A stretch of 64,000 nucleotides of DNA from contig JAGGNK010012559.1 of assembly GCA_017590115.1 (NCBI GenBank), forward strand, positions 5,767,706 to 5,831,705, read 5' to 3'. Below the pieces are notes generated by a model. That model was given only the letters and a program-made list of their open reading frames with translations. It was not told the origin of the DNA and did not search any database. The position numbers and the translations under genes are program-made. Origin of the DNA: Montifringilla adamsi (lineage: Eukaryota; Chordata; Aves; Passeriformes; Passeridae). Shown piece by piece: positions 23,601 to 38,400 of the stretch (positions within the stretch are counted from its first letter, which is position 1; each line of letters opens with the position of its first letter).

Positions 23601-24176
23601 TGGGAATAAACTCTTCCCTGTGAGGGTGTTGAGGGCCTGGCAGAGACTTCCCCGAGAGCTGTGGCTGCCCCTGGATCCCTGAAGTATCCAAGGCCAGGCT
23701 GGCCAGGGCTTGGAGCAATTTGGGATGGTGGAAAGTGCAGGGGGGGCACTGGAGGGGCTTTGAGGTCCCTCCTGGGATTCTGAGAAGCCGCAGCACGGGC
23801 AGGGGTGTGAGCGCTGCCCCGTGTGTGCCCACAGCGGGGAGGCCCTGTACCCCACCTCGGACAGCCTCCTGCACGGCACACACGTGCCCTCCAAGGAGGG
23901 CGTGGACAGGATGGTGGCAGACCTGGAGAAGCAGTGAGTACAGGGGACAGAGGGGAGGGCAGGGGCTGGGGGTGCTGCAGGCGCGGGGCTCAGCCCCTGC
24001 TGCCCCCCAGGATCGAGAAGAGGGAGAAGTACAGCCGGAGGCGGCCCTACAACGACGACGCCGACATCGACTACATCAACGAGAGGAACGCCAAGTTCAA
24101 CCAGAAGGCCGAGAGGTTCTACGGGAAATACACGGCTGAGATCAAACAGAACCTGGAGAGGGGCACGGCCGTGTGA
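20640..24176 (+). CDS. SYF2: SYF2 pre-mRNA splicing factor (7 exons, 256 aa)
   Basis: SYF2 is a component of the spliceosome's NineTeen/intron-binding complex in the nucleus. Coding exons, all with GT-AG borders and matching phases: 20640-20696, 20775-20888, 21099-21224, 21815-21932, 23039-23129, 23835-23933, 24011-24176. The joined length of 771 nt gives 256 residues (human about 243). The N-terminus differs from mammals, with an added run of eight glutamates in exon 2. From [13 protein letters not shown] onward it is strongly conserved: [42 protein letters not shown], the [10 protein letters not shown] segment, [17 protein letters not shown] and the C-terminal [10 protein letters not shown]. 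The protein is highly charged with long helices, as in the family. The ATG follows directly after the ETS cluster. Introns 3, 4 and 5 carry tandem repeats or a CR1. The gene converges on RSRP1. Confidence 0.96.
21340..21570 (+). repeat. GGGATCAGCCAGGCC tandem repeat in SYF2 intron 3, block 1
   Basis: About 15-bp units (GGGATCAGCCAGGCC, GGGATTACCCAGGCC, GGGTTTAGCCAAGCT) fill intron 3 up to the broken exon copy at 21573. The block ends in the same CCGGGTTTGGGCTGGCCGCT that precedes the true exon 4. Confidence 0.9.
21573..21613 (+). pseudogene. broken partial copy of SYF2 exon 4
   Basis: The first ~40 bp of SYF2 exon 4 and its upstream splice acceptor are repeated 242 bp upstream of the real exon (21815). 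The copy is identical until the codon for the tyrosine of the [10 protein letters not shown] segment, where TAC is replaced by TAG (21597-21599). It then loses similarity after GAAGCTG and runs back into the 15-bp repeat. Its acceptor context (GCTGTCCCCCAG) is intact, so it could be used as a cryptic acceptor and would introduce a stop. Confidence 0.88.
21616..21805 (+). repeat. GATCAGCCAGGCCAG tandem repeat in SYF2 intron 3, block 2
   Basis: Around twelve 15-bp units, more homogeneous than block 1, lie between the broken exon copy and the real exon 4. The two blocks plus their exon pieces form a ~242-bp higher-order duplication. Confidence 0.92.
21985..22655 (+). repeat. AT-rich ~22-bp minisatellite in SYF2 intron 4
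   Basis: About 30 imperfect copies of ATAATGCTATAAAATATATA form a 670-bp AT-rich tract inside an otherwise GC-rich gene. Confidence 0.93.
22656..22987 (+). repeat. 21-bp minisatellite CCACAAATCCATCCAATAATG in SYF2 intron 4
   Basis: Some fifteen 21-bp copies, with CCCATAATG and CCAATAACG variants, run to about 50 bp before the exon 5 acceptor. They open spurious frames on both strands (MPQIHPI and FVALLDG-like repeats). Confidence 0.95.
23500..23795 (+). mobile_element. CR1 LINE fragment in SYF2 intron 5
   Basis: Reads in CR1 order: GAGACAGGACAAGGGGTGAG, TTTAGGTTGGATATTGGGAA, CTTCCCTGTGAGGGTGTTGA, TATCCAAGGCCAGGCTGG, then GGGGGGCACTGGAGGGGCTTT near its 3' end. It lies in the sense orientation of SYF2 and ends about 40 bp before exon 6. 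Confidence 0.88.
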
Positions 24177-24435
24177 GCCTGCCTGGCACAGCTCAGCACC
24201 TGGAGAGGGGCACGGCCGTGTGAGCCTGCCTGGCACAGCTCACACCGAGCCTGGAGAGGGGCACGGCCATGTGAGCCTGCCTGGCACAGCTCACACCGAG
24301 CCTGGAGAGGGGCACGGCCGTGTGAGCCTGCCTGGCACAGCTCACACCGAGCCTGGAGAGGGGCACGGCCGTGTGAGCCTGCCTGGCACAGCTCAGCTCA
24401 AACTGAGCCTGGGACCTGTGAGCCTGCCTGGCTCC
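24152..24435 (+). repeat. 51-bp minisatellite repeating the SYF2 C-terminal codons and stop
   Basis: Units start at 24152 (the coding copy), 24199, 24250, 24301 and 24352. Each contains CTGGAGAGGGGCACGGCCGT plus GTGA, the codons for LERGTAV and the stop, followed by GCCTGCCTGGCACAGCTCA. A degenerate partial copy ends near 24435. Only the first is translated; the rest form the proximal 3' UTR. Confidence 0.95.
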
Positions 24436-24593
24436 TCTGTTGCCATTTTCTGTTTTAAATTGTATCAAAAGTAGGTTGTAGCTGCTGCTCTCTCAGCTCA
24501 GCGGTGTTTAGTGTGCTGAGCACTTTGCAGAATTCAGCTGTAAATAGCTTTGGCTGCAGGAGGAGCCAGGTTCTTTCTGCCTTCCGTGCTCTG

Positions 24594-24599
24594 AATAAA
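24594..24599 (+). terminator. SYF2: SYF2 polyadenylation signal AATAAA
   Basis: CTGAATAAAC lies about 420 bp after the SYF2 stop and is followed by a T/G-rich stretch (GGGAGTTGGTGTCTGTTCC). That is the arrangement expected of a vertebrate poly(A) site. Confidence 0.75.
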
Positions 24600-25244
24600 C
24601 TCTTTGGTCTAATTTGGGAGTTGGTGTCTGTTCCTCAGGTTTGTGTGCCAGCAGGATGAGGAGCAGTGACCTTCCCATGGAAAGGCAGCTCCCCCCTGTC
24701 CCTCAGGAATTCCAAGGGTGGGGATTGCCCCTGCAGCCATTCCAAGGTGGGATTCCCCCATCCCTCAGGAATTCCAGGGTGGGATTCCCCTGGCAGTGCA
24801 GCTGTCCAGCCTCACCCACAGGGACAGGATGGACACGGGCTCCTCCCACCCATTCAAGGGTTTCTTAAAGAAGCGTTCAGACACCAGCAGTCCATTCAGT
24901 TTATTTTATTAATAATTTATTATTATTTATACAAAACCCAGGTTTAACCAGTTACTCCCAGTGATTGTGTTCCTGAATTCCTTTCCCTTCCTGCCTCACA
25001 GGGAGGCTGATCCTAAACCCAATAAACACAACGCTGTAGCAGCTGGAGTTACAGCAGAAGGGACGGTGGGACAGTCCTGCACACTCCCCAGTGCCAGAGG
25101 GGAGCCAGGGCAGAAGAGGCCTCGATGGAGGCAGGATCCTTTCAGCTCTCCTGTGTCACCTCGAGAGAGGAGCTGCAAGCTGAACCCAGAAATAACCACA
25201 GGAGCTCAGGCCCAACACCTGACACAGCCAGTGCAAAACTAAAC

Positions 25245-25250
25245 TTTATT
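25245..25250 (-). terminator. RSRP1: RSRP1 polyadenylation signal (AATAAA on minus)
   Basis: TTTATT on the plus strand reads AATAAA on the minus strand, about 310 bp past the RSRP1 stop. SYF2 and RSRP1 transcripts would end about 630 bp apart, facing each other. Confidence 0.7.
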
Positions 25251-25557
25251 CACTTAAGTAAACAGTTACACAAAGTAAATCCAGGTGTTCAAAGAACAGC
25301 TACTCGACTACGGTTTAGAAAAAGTTACCCACCTGCAAGTTCTAGTCCAATAAAGCAATATAAAATATTTACAAATATACACAAGATTCCCATCTGTGGC
25401 TTCTGGATCTGTGTGCTCTCTATCTGAAAGAGAAACCTAAGATTCCAAAAATTAAGACCTCAAAATAAATACTCAGTATTAACAAGTCTTCAAGCCCATC
25501 AGAAAGCTCCCTCTCTGTGCTGAGGGGGTGAGTGCTGCAGTCTGACAGGGACTCCCA

Positions 25558-28290
25558 TCAGCGTGCCCGGAACAGGGAGCTTTTGGGTGAGAAGTTCAGG
25601 AATGTTTTCTTCTCCTCCTTCTTGACAGGAACCCACTGCCCATAGGGGCTTCCCTTCCTGTCATCCTCCCTGGGTGGAGAAACCACTGGCTCCTTAACCA
25701 CAACGTGGCTCACTGGCTTCTGCAGGGCAGGCTTGGCCATTGTGTTCTGGGGAAAAAAAAAAGACATTTCCTGTAAGAAAAGGGGTTAAAACCAAGGGGT
25801 TTATCTGTGCTGATCATATAAATCATATAAATGTTTTCTCTCCAGCTCCTGGAATTCCTGATGCTTACACTGGGTATCAATCACGTGCACTTAAAGCAGG
25901 AGAACTCCCTGAATCCTGAGTCTGCTTTACTGAAAATGTAACTTGAGATAAGCTGTGTTTTAAACCAGTTCTAGTTTTGAATTGTTCAGATTGAGGGTGA
26001 ACACGTTTCAAACGCACTGCTGAGGTGTACTCAGGGTGCTCTACCACCTCCTGCAGGGAAATCAGTAAATTGCAAACATTCAATTCTTTTTGTTATCATT
26101 CCTGAGATGATTATTTGGGAAAAGCTCAAGCCAGGAGGGCTGCAGCGCTGGGACTGCATCACTCACATTAGGGCTGAAGGAAATGCTCCTCTGGATGGTT
26201 GCTCTCTCCATGCCAGCCTTGCTCACGTCCTCAGCTGCACTCCCGGGTTGCTAAAGAAGAGCAGACACAGCTCAGGAGGGGATCCCCGACCCAGGGCAGC
26301 AGTCCTGCACAGCACAGCTGTCTGTGGAGTGGTTCAGTATCTCATCTAAAGGAGCTGCACAGCCACAGCACAGCAGTGCTGAGCCCACGGAGCACAGGCA
26401 GCCCCGGAGCTGTGCCCACTCCCGGGGAACGGAGGCAGCTCAGGCCCCGTGACAGCCCAGAGAGCACTGGCAGCCCCTCACGAGTGCCGCAGCAGAGCAG
26501 GGACACAGCGAGGGCAGCAGCTCTGCACGCCCATCTTGGAGAACAACAATAAACTTATCTGCAAGGGATGCAGGCCTCTTCTTCTGTACTCTCTCAACAT
26601 CTGGAATATATTGCATATGTTTATGAAAGGGATGCCTGGACCGTTTGTGTCAAACCCTCAGCAAATTCACTTCCCTTTCCAAGAGCAGCACCCGCGCCAG
26701 GCAGTGGCTGCAGGTTTGTATTTACTGTGACTCAGGGTAACACACCACGACAGAACCAAACTAAAATTCACTTTAAGCTGCTCGAGTTTCTCCCTCCCTT
26801 CAATTCACAGCAGCTACAGCCCACAAAGTCCCTTAATTACCACCAGATTTTCTTCCTCATGTCTGGAACCATAGTCATGATTTCTATAAGACAGAAATAA
26901 AGTATGTAAAATGCATTGTGTGCTTGGGTATGGAATTTCTGGGAAACAGTTTGTTGCACATGAAAAGCTTTTAACAGTTAAAAAATGCAGAAAGATTTAA
27001 CCTTAAAAAAAATTTAAAAAATAACCCAAGACTATTCACTAGGTTTGGCAAGGACACTCCTGATTTTAGGTCAGAAATGCATAAACTAGTGGAATTCATG
27101 GGAAATATCCCATGAGGAGAACAAGTCAAAGGAACCAGTCTCCTCTCCTTCCCCAGCTGTCCCTACTGGACACTCAGGGGATCAACCACCTCAGAGAGGG
27201 CCTCTGCTTCCAGCTTAAGGCAAAGCCTCGAGGTTTCTGGACAAGTTTTTGTTCAAGAGTTTGAGCTCATAAGCACAACCTCCACAGGTGAACTAGAGCC
27301 CAGCCATGCAGACAAGTCTAAGAGGTGTTTACCTTTGCAGGGAGAACACTCCATACTTACCTCAGCTGACTCCGTGGCTTCCTCACGCTCCTGCTTCTCA
27401 GTTTTGATCTCCTTGGCAGGAGCAGAGATCTTCAGGCTCGCTGGCAGGACTATGTTGTCTGTTCCCAGAGCTTTGGCAGCGTTGGCTTTTGCAATTTCCA
27501 GGAGTTCCCTCTTGTCTACAAGAGGAAGGAATAAAAAAAGTGCTTTGTGTAATGTTAAAATCCACGTGTACCTCCTCAAGCCTAAAACCTGCAGGTTTTG
27601 CATCTATGCAATCATCAGCTGGGACTCATCTCATCACAGCCTGTCCCCCGTGCCAATTAACATTCTAAAACCAATTTTTATTAAATACATTTGTCCCCAC
27701 ACTGAGGTTTTCCTTCACTTGGGGCTTTACAAACCAAGCAAGCAAAGGAGAATCTCCCCGGTTCAAACAAAACCCCTTTTCAGGCCTCACAAACCCCAAG
27801 TACCTTTCTCACTGAGGTGCAGAGGCGACCTGCTCCGGGAGCGCGTGCGGGAGCGGCTCCTCCAGCCGCGGTAGGCCTCGGGGTAGATGGTTCTGCCGAA
27901 GCCGTAGTAGCGCCTGCCCCGGGAGCGGGAGCGGCTCCTGGAGTAGGAGCGGCGGTAGCAGGCCCTGCCGCGGGACCACGAGCGGGAGCGCTGCCGGCGG
28001 TAGCGGTGCCGGTAGTGCCGGGGCCGGTAGCGGCCGCGGTAGCGCCGTGAGCCGCGGGAGCGCGAGCGGCTGCGCGAGTAGGAGCGGGAGCGGCGCCGCG
28101 AGCGCCGGGAGCCGCGCCGCCGGGAGCGGGAGCGGGAGCGGCTCCAGCTGCGAGAGGAGCGGCTGGAGGAGCTGCTGGAGCTGGAGCTGCGCGAGGAGCG
28201 GCTGGAGGAGCGGCTGGAGGAGCGGGAGCGCGCCGGGGAGTCGCTGCGCTTGGGAGAGCCCAGCGTCAGGTCATCCATGAACTCCGTCAT
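25558..28290 (-). CDS. RSRP1: RSRP1 arginine/serine-rich protein (3 coding exons, 276 aa)
   Basis: RSRP1 is a nuclear RS-domain protein of poorly known function with SR-like composition. Coding exons on the minus strand: 28290-27804, 27515-27361 and 25746-25558, with GT-AG borders, joined length 831 nt. The first exon encodes [15 protein letters not shown], then a long RS/SR domain (about residues 20-115), followed by [15 protein letters not shown] and SEK. The second holds the conserved [17 protein letters not shown] helix. The third ends in [18 protein letters not shown] and a basic tail longer than the mammalian one, which as I recall stops near SPYGLWIPI. The start aligns with mammalian MSNYVNDMWPGSP. 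A 5' UTR exon likely begins at the 28379 acceptor, and the first exon ends at 29511 (CAGCG, then GTGAGTGAGG). Codon use is extremely GC-rich in the RS domain. Confidence 0.93.
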
Positions 28291-28463
28291 GTCGGCTGTC
28301 CGAGCAGCGCTGCCCTTCTGGGCACCGCCAGCCGCCGCCTCGGCTGCGGCTGCTGCTCTGCAGTGCCCCGTCTCCGTGCCTGGGGGAGAGACAGGCGAGC
28401 TCAGCGTTTACAGCAACACCGTGACACACAGGCAGCGAGGCCAGGGATATCAAACACCCCAAC

Positions 28464-28585
28464 CACCTTCCGGAGACAGCTCAGCTCTGTAATTCCCTCT
28501 CCTGCCTGAAACGCGAGGAATTAAACAGCCCAACAACTCCAGACACCTTCCGGAGACAGCTCAGCTCTGCAGCTCCCTCTCCTGC
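28464..28585. repeat. 80-bp tandem duplication in RSRP1 5' intron
   Basis: CACCTTCCGGAGACAGCTCA occurs at 28464 and again at 28544, with the following ~35 bp also shared. It lies in the intron upstream of the first coding exon. Confidence 0.85.
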
Positions 28586-28589
28586 ACTC

Positions 28590-29500
28590 AGCCACAAAAC
28601 CGAAGCACAAAGTTGTGTGAAAAAAGAAAGGCTTCAGTTTAAACCATGAGCGGTTCTGCGTGGAATTTTGGAGAGATGTAAGTCTGTGTGGGTTTTAAGT
28701 GTAATTCCTTTTGCAGTACCTTTTTTCCTCCAAAAAGGAGGAAAATCCTGATCTTCTTGAAAAGAATTTTCAAGGTATTTTATCTTCCATCTACCCTAAA
28801 TACAGCCCATCGTATCTACGATACAAAATAACCGCTTGCCTGCAACTCAGTACAAAGAGAAGAGTTTTCTGCTACAATTTCACACAGGTTTTTACTCCAA
28901 GGGGAAATGAAAGTATCTTCTAAGTATAAAGCAGCTAAGACCTTGCCTGTATCTTGCCATAAAACTCGTGGCACACAGACCCACACATCCCAGCAGGGCA
29001 TGCAACAAGCTGCTGTTAAAAACGCTCTGTGCAAAGCCGGGTGATGATTCAGGGGCCGTGACTCGCACAGGACGCAGTAATTCTTATATTAATAATTAAA
29101 ATGGCTGTCCCTGGAGTGGCAGCCATTTTATGGCTACAAAGGTTACTCGGGGTAAGGAACTTATCACAAGACTTAAGCCCAGAGTTACGTAACCAGTTTA
29201 CAGTTTAGGGAAGCTTGCTCTGACACGGAATTTCTATTTAGCGCTCGGTGGCAACAAATCCAACCAACCCCCGCAGTGAAATCTGTTTGAAATATAAGCT
29301 GTGGGAGAATTGTCAGACGCGCTTCTCTCGCTACTACTCCAGGTAAAGTTTCACTACTTCACCTCTACGCCAGAGCCAAGGTCACACTGCCGGGACGGTA
29401 ATAAAAGAAATCCCCAAGGGCCGCCTGCCATCGCCAAACGCGTCCCGGTCCGTGTTCGGCCCCGTCCCGGACCCCCGAGCCCTCAGGGCCCCTCACGGCC
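28590..29500 (-). other. RSRP1: RSRP1 5' intron, mostly unique sequence
   Basis: Intronic relative to the inferred non-coding first exon. It is AT-rich and non-repetitive. The notable element is a perfect 11-bp inverted repeat at 29097-29107 / 29120-29130 (TAAAATGGCTG with a 12-nt spacer). Each arm contains an AAAATGGC core like a YY1 site. Confidence 0.45.
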
Positions 29501-29510
29501 CCTCACTCAC

Positions 29511-33862
<4,352 letters not shown>

Positions 33863-34096
33863 ACCCCCCTGGAGTGCCCTGGGCTTTAACTGCACCCCAA
33901 AAGTTTTGTAAAACCATTTTGTAAACCTTCCATTGTGTCTGAAGAGAAATCAAGGAAAGCTGAAAGCACTAAATCCAGCTCTTTTCTGGTTATTTTTTTT
34001 TACTCTTGTACGTCCACTTCAGTGGTGTGGTGTTTTTGAGAAATGTAAAATTGCTACAAACAGTGGAGTCACTTTTCTAAAATGATGTTTGTTACA

Positions 34097-34102
34097 AATA
34101 AA
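34097..34102 (+). terminator. TMEM50A: TMEM50A polyadenylation signal AATAAA
   Basis: ACAAATAAAAGGAG lies about 235 bp after the TMEM50A stop. Confidence 0.7.
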
Positions 34103-34621
34103 AGGAGAGTGGAATATGGATGAATTTAACCAGCTCTTTCTATGATGTTATTTACAATCCAAGACTTACTAAAACTGCATTTAAACAACCTTTTAACAGA
34201 TATTTATTAAATATTTCCTATATCTGGGCAATATAACCATTTCTTCAATTTCAGACCTTGCTGGTGTGTGGCTTTTCTTGTGTAATTCAGAACTGTGGTG
34301 GTTTGGGATTTTTTCTTTCCCCCCCATCCCTGAATATTTCCTTTATCCTGTGGTGATAAAGAGGAAGTAAGAACTCACAGTTGTGTGTGGAAGCTTTGGG
34401 CAGCTGCTGAACTCCTGCTGGCTCGGTGGGAGCTGGGAACAAGGAAAACTGGCCCTTCCTGTGCAAGCCTGCATTCCTTGGGAGCTGCCTTCCTCTGGGA
34501 TCTGCTCATCAGGGAGGGAATGAGGCCAGGGAGCCTCATCAAAGGGCTCAGCCTGTCACGAGCTCCCTCCCTCACTGCTCACAGGGTGCTGAAGGAAGGA
34601 AAACAGCCACATTTTCACTCC

Positions 34622-34627
34622 TTTATT
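34622..34627 (-). terminator. RHCE: possible RHCE polyadenylation signal
   Basis: TTTATT on plus (AATAAA on minus) lies about 810 bp beyond the RHCE stop at 35438. Another candidate is at 34203-34208. I cannot decide between them from sequence. Confidence 0.4.
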
Positions 34628-35437
34628 AGCTAAGCACTGCTCAAAGATTTTCTATGTCAGCTATTTTTAAAAGGAAGAAACACTGAGGATCACAATCCAT
34701 TTAAAATCCAGGGTTCACTGGCAGGGAATCCTCTGTCCCCCAAGTCCCTGCACTTCCAGAATGGGGTGCTGGCAGCACTGGGGCTCATCCCCTGTGCTGT
34801 GCCCTCCCAGACACTGCCCTGAGCTCTGGCTGTGTTTTACACTTGGCAGCAAACCCCAGGGGTTTCAGGAACACCACCCACAGCTGAACTTTGGCCATCA
34901 GAACCTCCCAACATGCAGATTTTTCCAGGAGTTCAAGCTGGCAGGATGCAGAGTTCTGGCCCTGCTCCAGCTCACTCATCAAATCCTGGCTCGTTAAGGC
35001 CTTCAGCAGAATCAATTCAGCTTAAAAACTTGAGTGCTTTGCTAGATAAGAAGTGCTCCTTGAGAAATGACACTTTCAAATCCATCATTTTGCCTTGTAA
35101 ACTCGGGAGCTAAAAATAGTTTAATGTTTCCAAGCATTTGGATTGATAAGCCATGAATGCAGACAACTTTTTTGTACATATCTTCTAAAAAAAATATTTA
35201 AGGTAAGGCAAACAAAGCAGAAAAGCTGAATGCACCTGAAGTTTGCACCTGTGAATTCACACTCTGTATCTTTCAAGAATAACTGGAACAGTTTAGTTTT
35301 TGAGTGTCCATAGGAGTGGCTGTTGTGGGCCTGAGAATTGGTATTTCAGTCTCTGAACCCATCATAGCTGTTCAGTTTTTCTGGTGATAAAGAGGAAAAT
35401 CTTATCTTGGTCCTGCCTGTCAGCTGGGATCCTCCAC

Positions 35438-38400
35438 TCAAAATCCAACAGACAAGTGGGGAAACTGTGAACACAAACATTCTTGTATCAGAACATATCA
35501 AATCATCACAGGAAAAACCCCCAAACCAAGGGAAAAGCTGATTAAAAGCTTATTTTCACCCATTTGTAATTCAGATACAGCCTCACATCAGCACCTAAGG
35601 GTGCCCAAGGACTCTTTGTGCATCAAAATGTGCTGGGAAAAGGAATAACCCTTTTTTTCCCCATATTTTTAATTCAAATACCTGGAGTTCTTCATCAAGG
35701 TGCAAAATCAACTCCCCCACAGGGAATCTGAAACTCACCTCCCAGTAAAACTGGTCATCAAAGTACTTGGAGACATGCACTGCTTTCAGCAGTTTGATGT
35801 TTAAGATTAAACCTGTTGGATAAAAGAGAGAGATCCAAAATAAACATAAAACACCAGGGCAAGGGGAAGATTGTGTATAACAGGAGTTTCTTGGCAACAT
35901 TTATCCCAATGTAACAGATCAAAACACAAATTCAGACCTAAATCCTCCAGCAGAGCCCCCCTGACTCGAGCTGGCCTTAAATACAAAAAGAGGCTTGGAG
36001 GATCAAGGCTTGGGGTACTAAAATTGAATTATTTTAGGTTAAACCCCATTAAACAGCTGCTAGATTATGAAAATACATCAAAATGATGAGTTTCTTGCAG
36101 GAGAAGTGCTCGTTTATTAAAAACAACCTGGCTTATCAGCACTGTTAGTTTGGGATCTCTGATGGGAATCTCTGGATTTCTGAACAGTTGGTTAAACACT
36201 GAATGTTTGGTTATTTCAGCTGGATGTTTTCTAAAGATCTATTCCTTCTTCATTACACTTAAAGTAATGCAAAAGTTTAAATAAATTAAAACACTCTAAA
36301 AATCATTGTAGGCTGTGTTTCCCAGCAATTTTCACTGGCCATTTCTCTGTTGCTCCAGACAGAATTAGGGGCAGGGGAAAAGCAGCAGCTGCCACAAACC
36401 AGAGCATTCCATGGGAGCCACGTGAGGGCTGCTGCTCCCGAAGCAGCAAAAAGTCCCAAAAATCCCAAAATCTTTTGATCAAAGGGCTGCAGCTGGGCTG
36501 AGGCAGCTCCTGATGTTATTGAAACTTTGCACATTTGCTCCAAATGGCCTAAAAAGTGACAAGCCCCAGATTGGGGCATCTTCTGTCAATAAGACAACAC
36601 CCAAAAGTGGAAGTATTTTCATCTTCACACCTGTCCTGTCTGCAGGGTGAAGGCAGCTGTAAAACCTTGGTTAAAATAAAGCTTCAGCACTGAAAGAATG
36701 GTGCTGCTGGGTTATTTCTGTGCAAAACAGCTCTGGCTGGGAAGAGTCCCTGGCACTCACATTTCCATTTATCCCACAAGTGATTTAGCCATAGAAACTT
36801 GCTCCAAGGAAACAAAGGGATCCCTGGGATGTTTCAGTACTGACCTGTAATCAAACCTGTTATCAAGGCAGTGCTGATGGTCTGGCAGTAGGCACCAATA
36901 CAAAACAAGGCAGTGTAACCCAGACTGAAAAGCAAAAAAAGTGTTTCACCTTTTATTTAGCATTACCACTGTGAATGAATCTGCAGCTATCAAAATCTCT
37001 CCTGGAAGCTGTAATTCTCAAATCTGCAGCTGCAGTGAGATGTTTCAGGAACATACCTAAATGCAGACTTCAGAGGATTTATTCTGTCCATCTTTTCGTA
37101 TTAAAACTTCATTAAATTTGTTTCATTAAGAACATGATGAGAAGTGTCAGGCCCTCATGCTGCACTTTCATTTCTCCCTCCTCCTGAGCTCCCCAAAACA
37201 TCCCAAACCCTAAAGTGAGTCTTGGAGGGAGGCACATGCCCAGCCTTCATCTCCTGTGTCTGCTGTATTTAACAAAAACAAAAAGGGAGACAGAAAACAG
37301 GACCCAAAGTCTGCTCAGCTCTCAAATTCCTTTTTACTGACTTTTTTTTTTGGCCTTCAGGGTAATCTTGGGTTACCTGATAGAAAACAATACCTCTGTT
37401 ATGACATTCAGGCTCTCTGGATGTCTGACAACGCTTCTCAGGGCACACTGCAGTGATGATTATTTACCTTAATTATTTAATACAAGAATTTATGTACCTG
37501 GATAATTCATTCCATCGTGTCTCAATCCCATCTTCTACAAGACGGAGAACAACAGCGGCCACAGCTCCAAGCACAGCAGGCAAACCAAAAGTGAAATGAA
37601 CTCCAGAAGTATCCTGAAGCTTCAAAGCAGGATTCAAGCACCTCTGGGAAGAAGAAAAGGTTTAACTGACATGCAGAAACACAAGTTGTTAACTGCAGAT
37701 CAGCTGTTGCACACCTAGAGGATGAATTTGCTCTCACGAGCTGCAATCCTGCACTCTGCTCAAAACACCTCAGGTTTCCTAGGTTGGAAAAGAAGTTTCC
37801 CTTGGGGTATCCTGCACTGGAAAAAAAAAAATTACACAGCTTATCCAAGAACCATTTAGGGGATTGAGCATTACCTGCAAACAGTGAGATCCCAGGATGG
37901 TGATGACACTGCCCAGCAGCCCCAAAATCATGGCAATCCAAGGGTGCTGGATGCGCTCTGCTGAGTAACTGACAGCCACCCCTCCAGCCAGCACTGCACT
38001 GCGGATGTGAGCCTGCAAAAACAGCACCAGGGGCTTCTCACAGGGCTTGGAGGGACAGGACAAGGGGCAGTGGCTTTAAACTGAAAGAAGGAAGGTGCAG
38101 ATTCAATATCGGGAAGGAATTGTTCCTTGTGAGGGTGGGGAGGCCCTGGCACAGGTGCCCAGAGCAGCTGGGGCTGACCCTGCATCCCTGGCAGTGCCCA
38201 AGGGCAGGCTGGACAGGGCTTGGAGCAGCCTGGGACCGTGGAAGGTGTCCCCTTAGCAGGGGGTGGAATGAGGTGATCTTTGATGCCCCTTCCCATCCAA
38301 ACCCCTCTGTGAGTCTGTGACTGTCAGACCCTCGACAAGGTTTCAGTTCCAGTGTGTTCCTGAGGGTACCACAAAATCTCTTTGAAGAGAAAAACCCCAC

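Noticed and set aside
35595..35740. Read-through of RHCE exon 9 into intron 9 as the C-terminus
   Set aside because: A proper GT donor (35738) and a downstream exon encoding FPHLSVGF plus stop (35464-35438) match the known Rh C-terminus.
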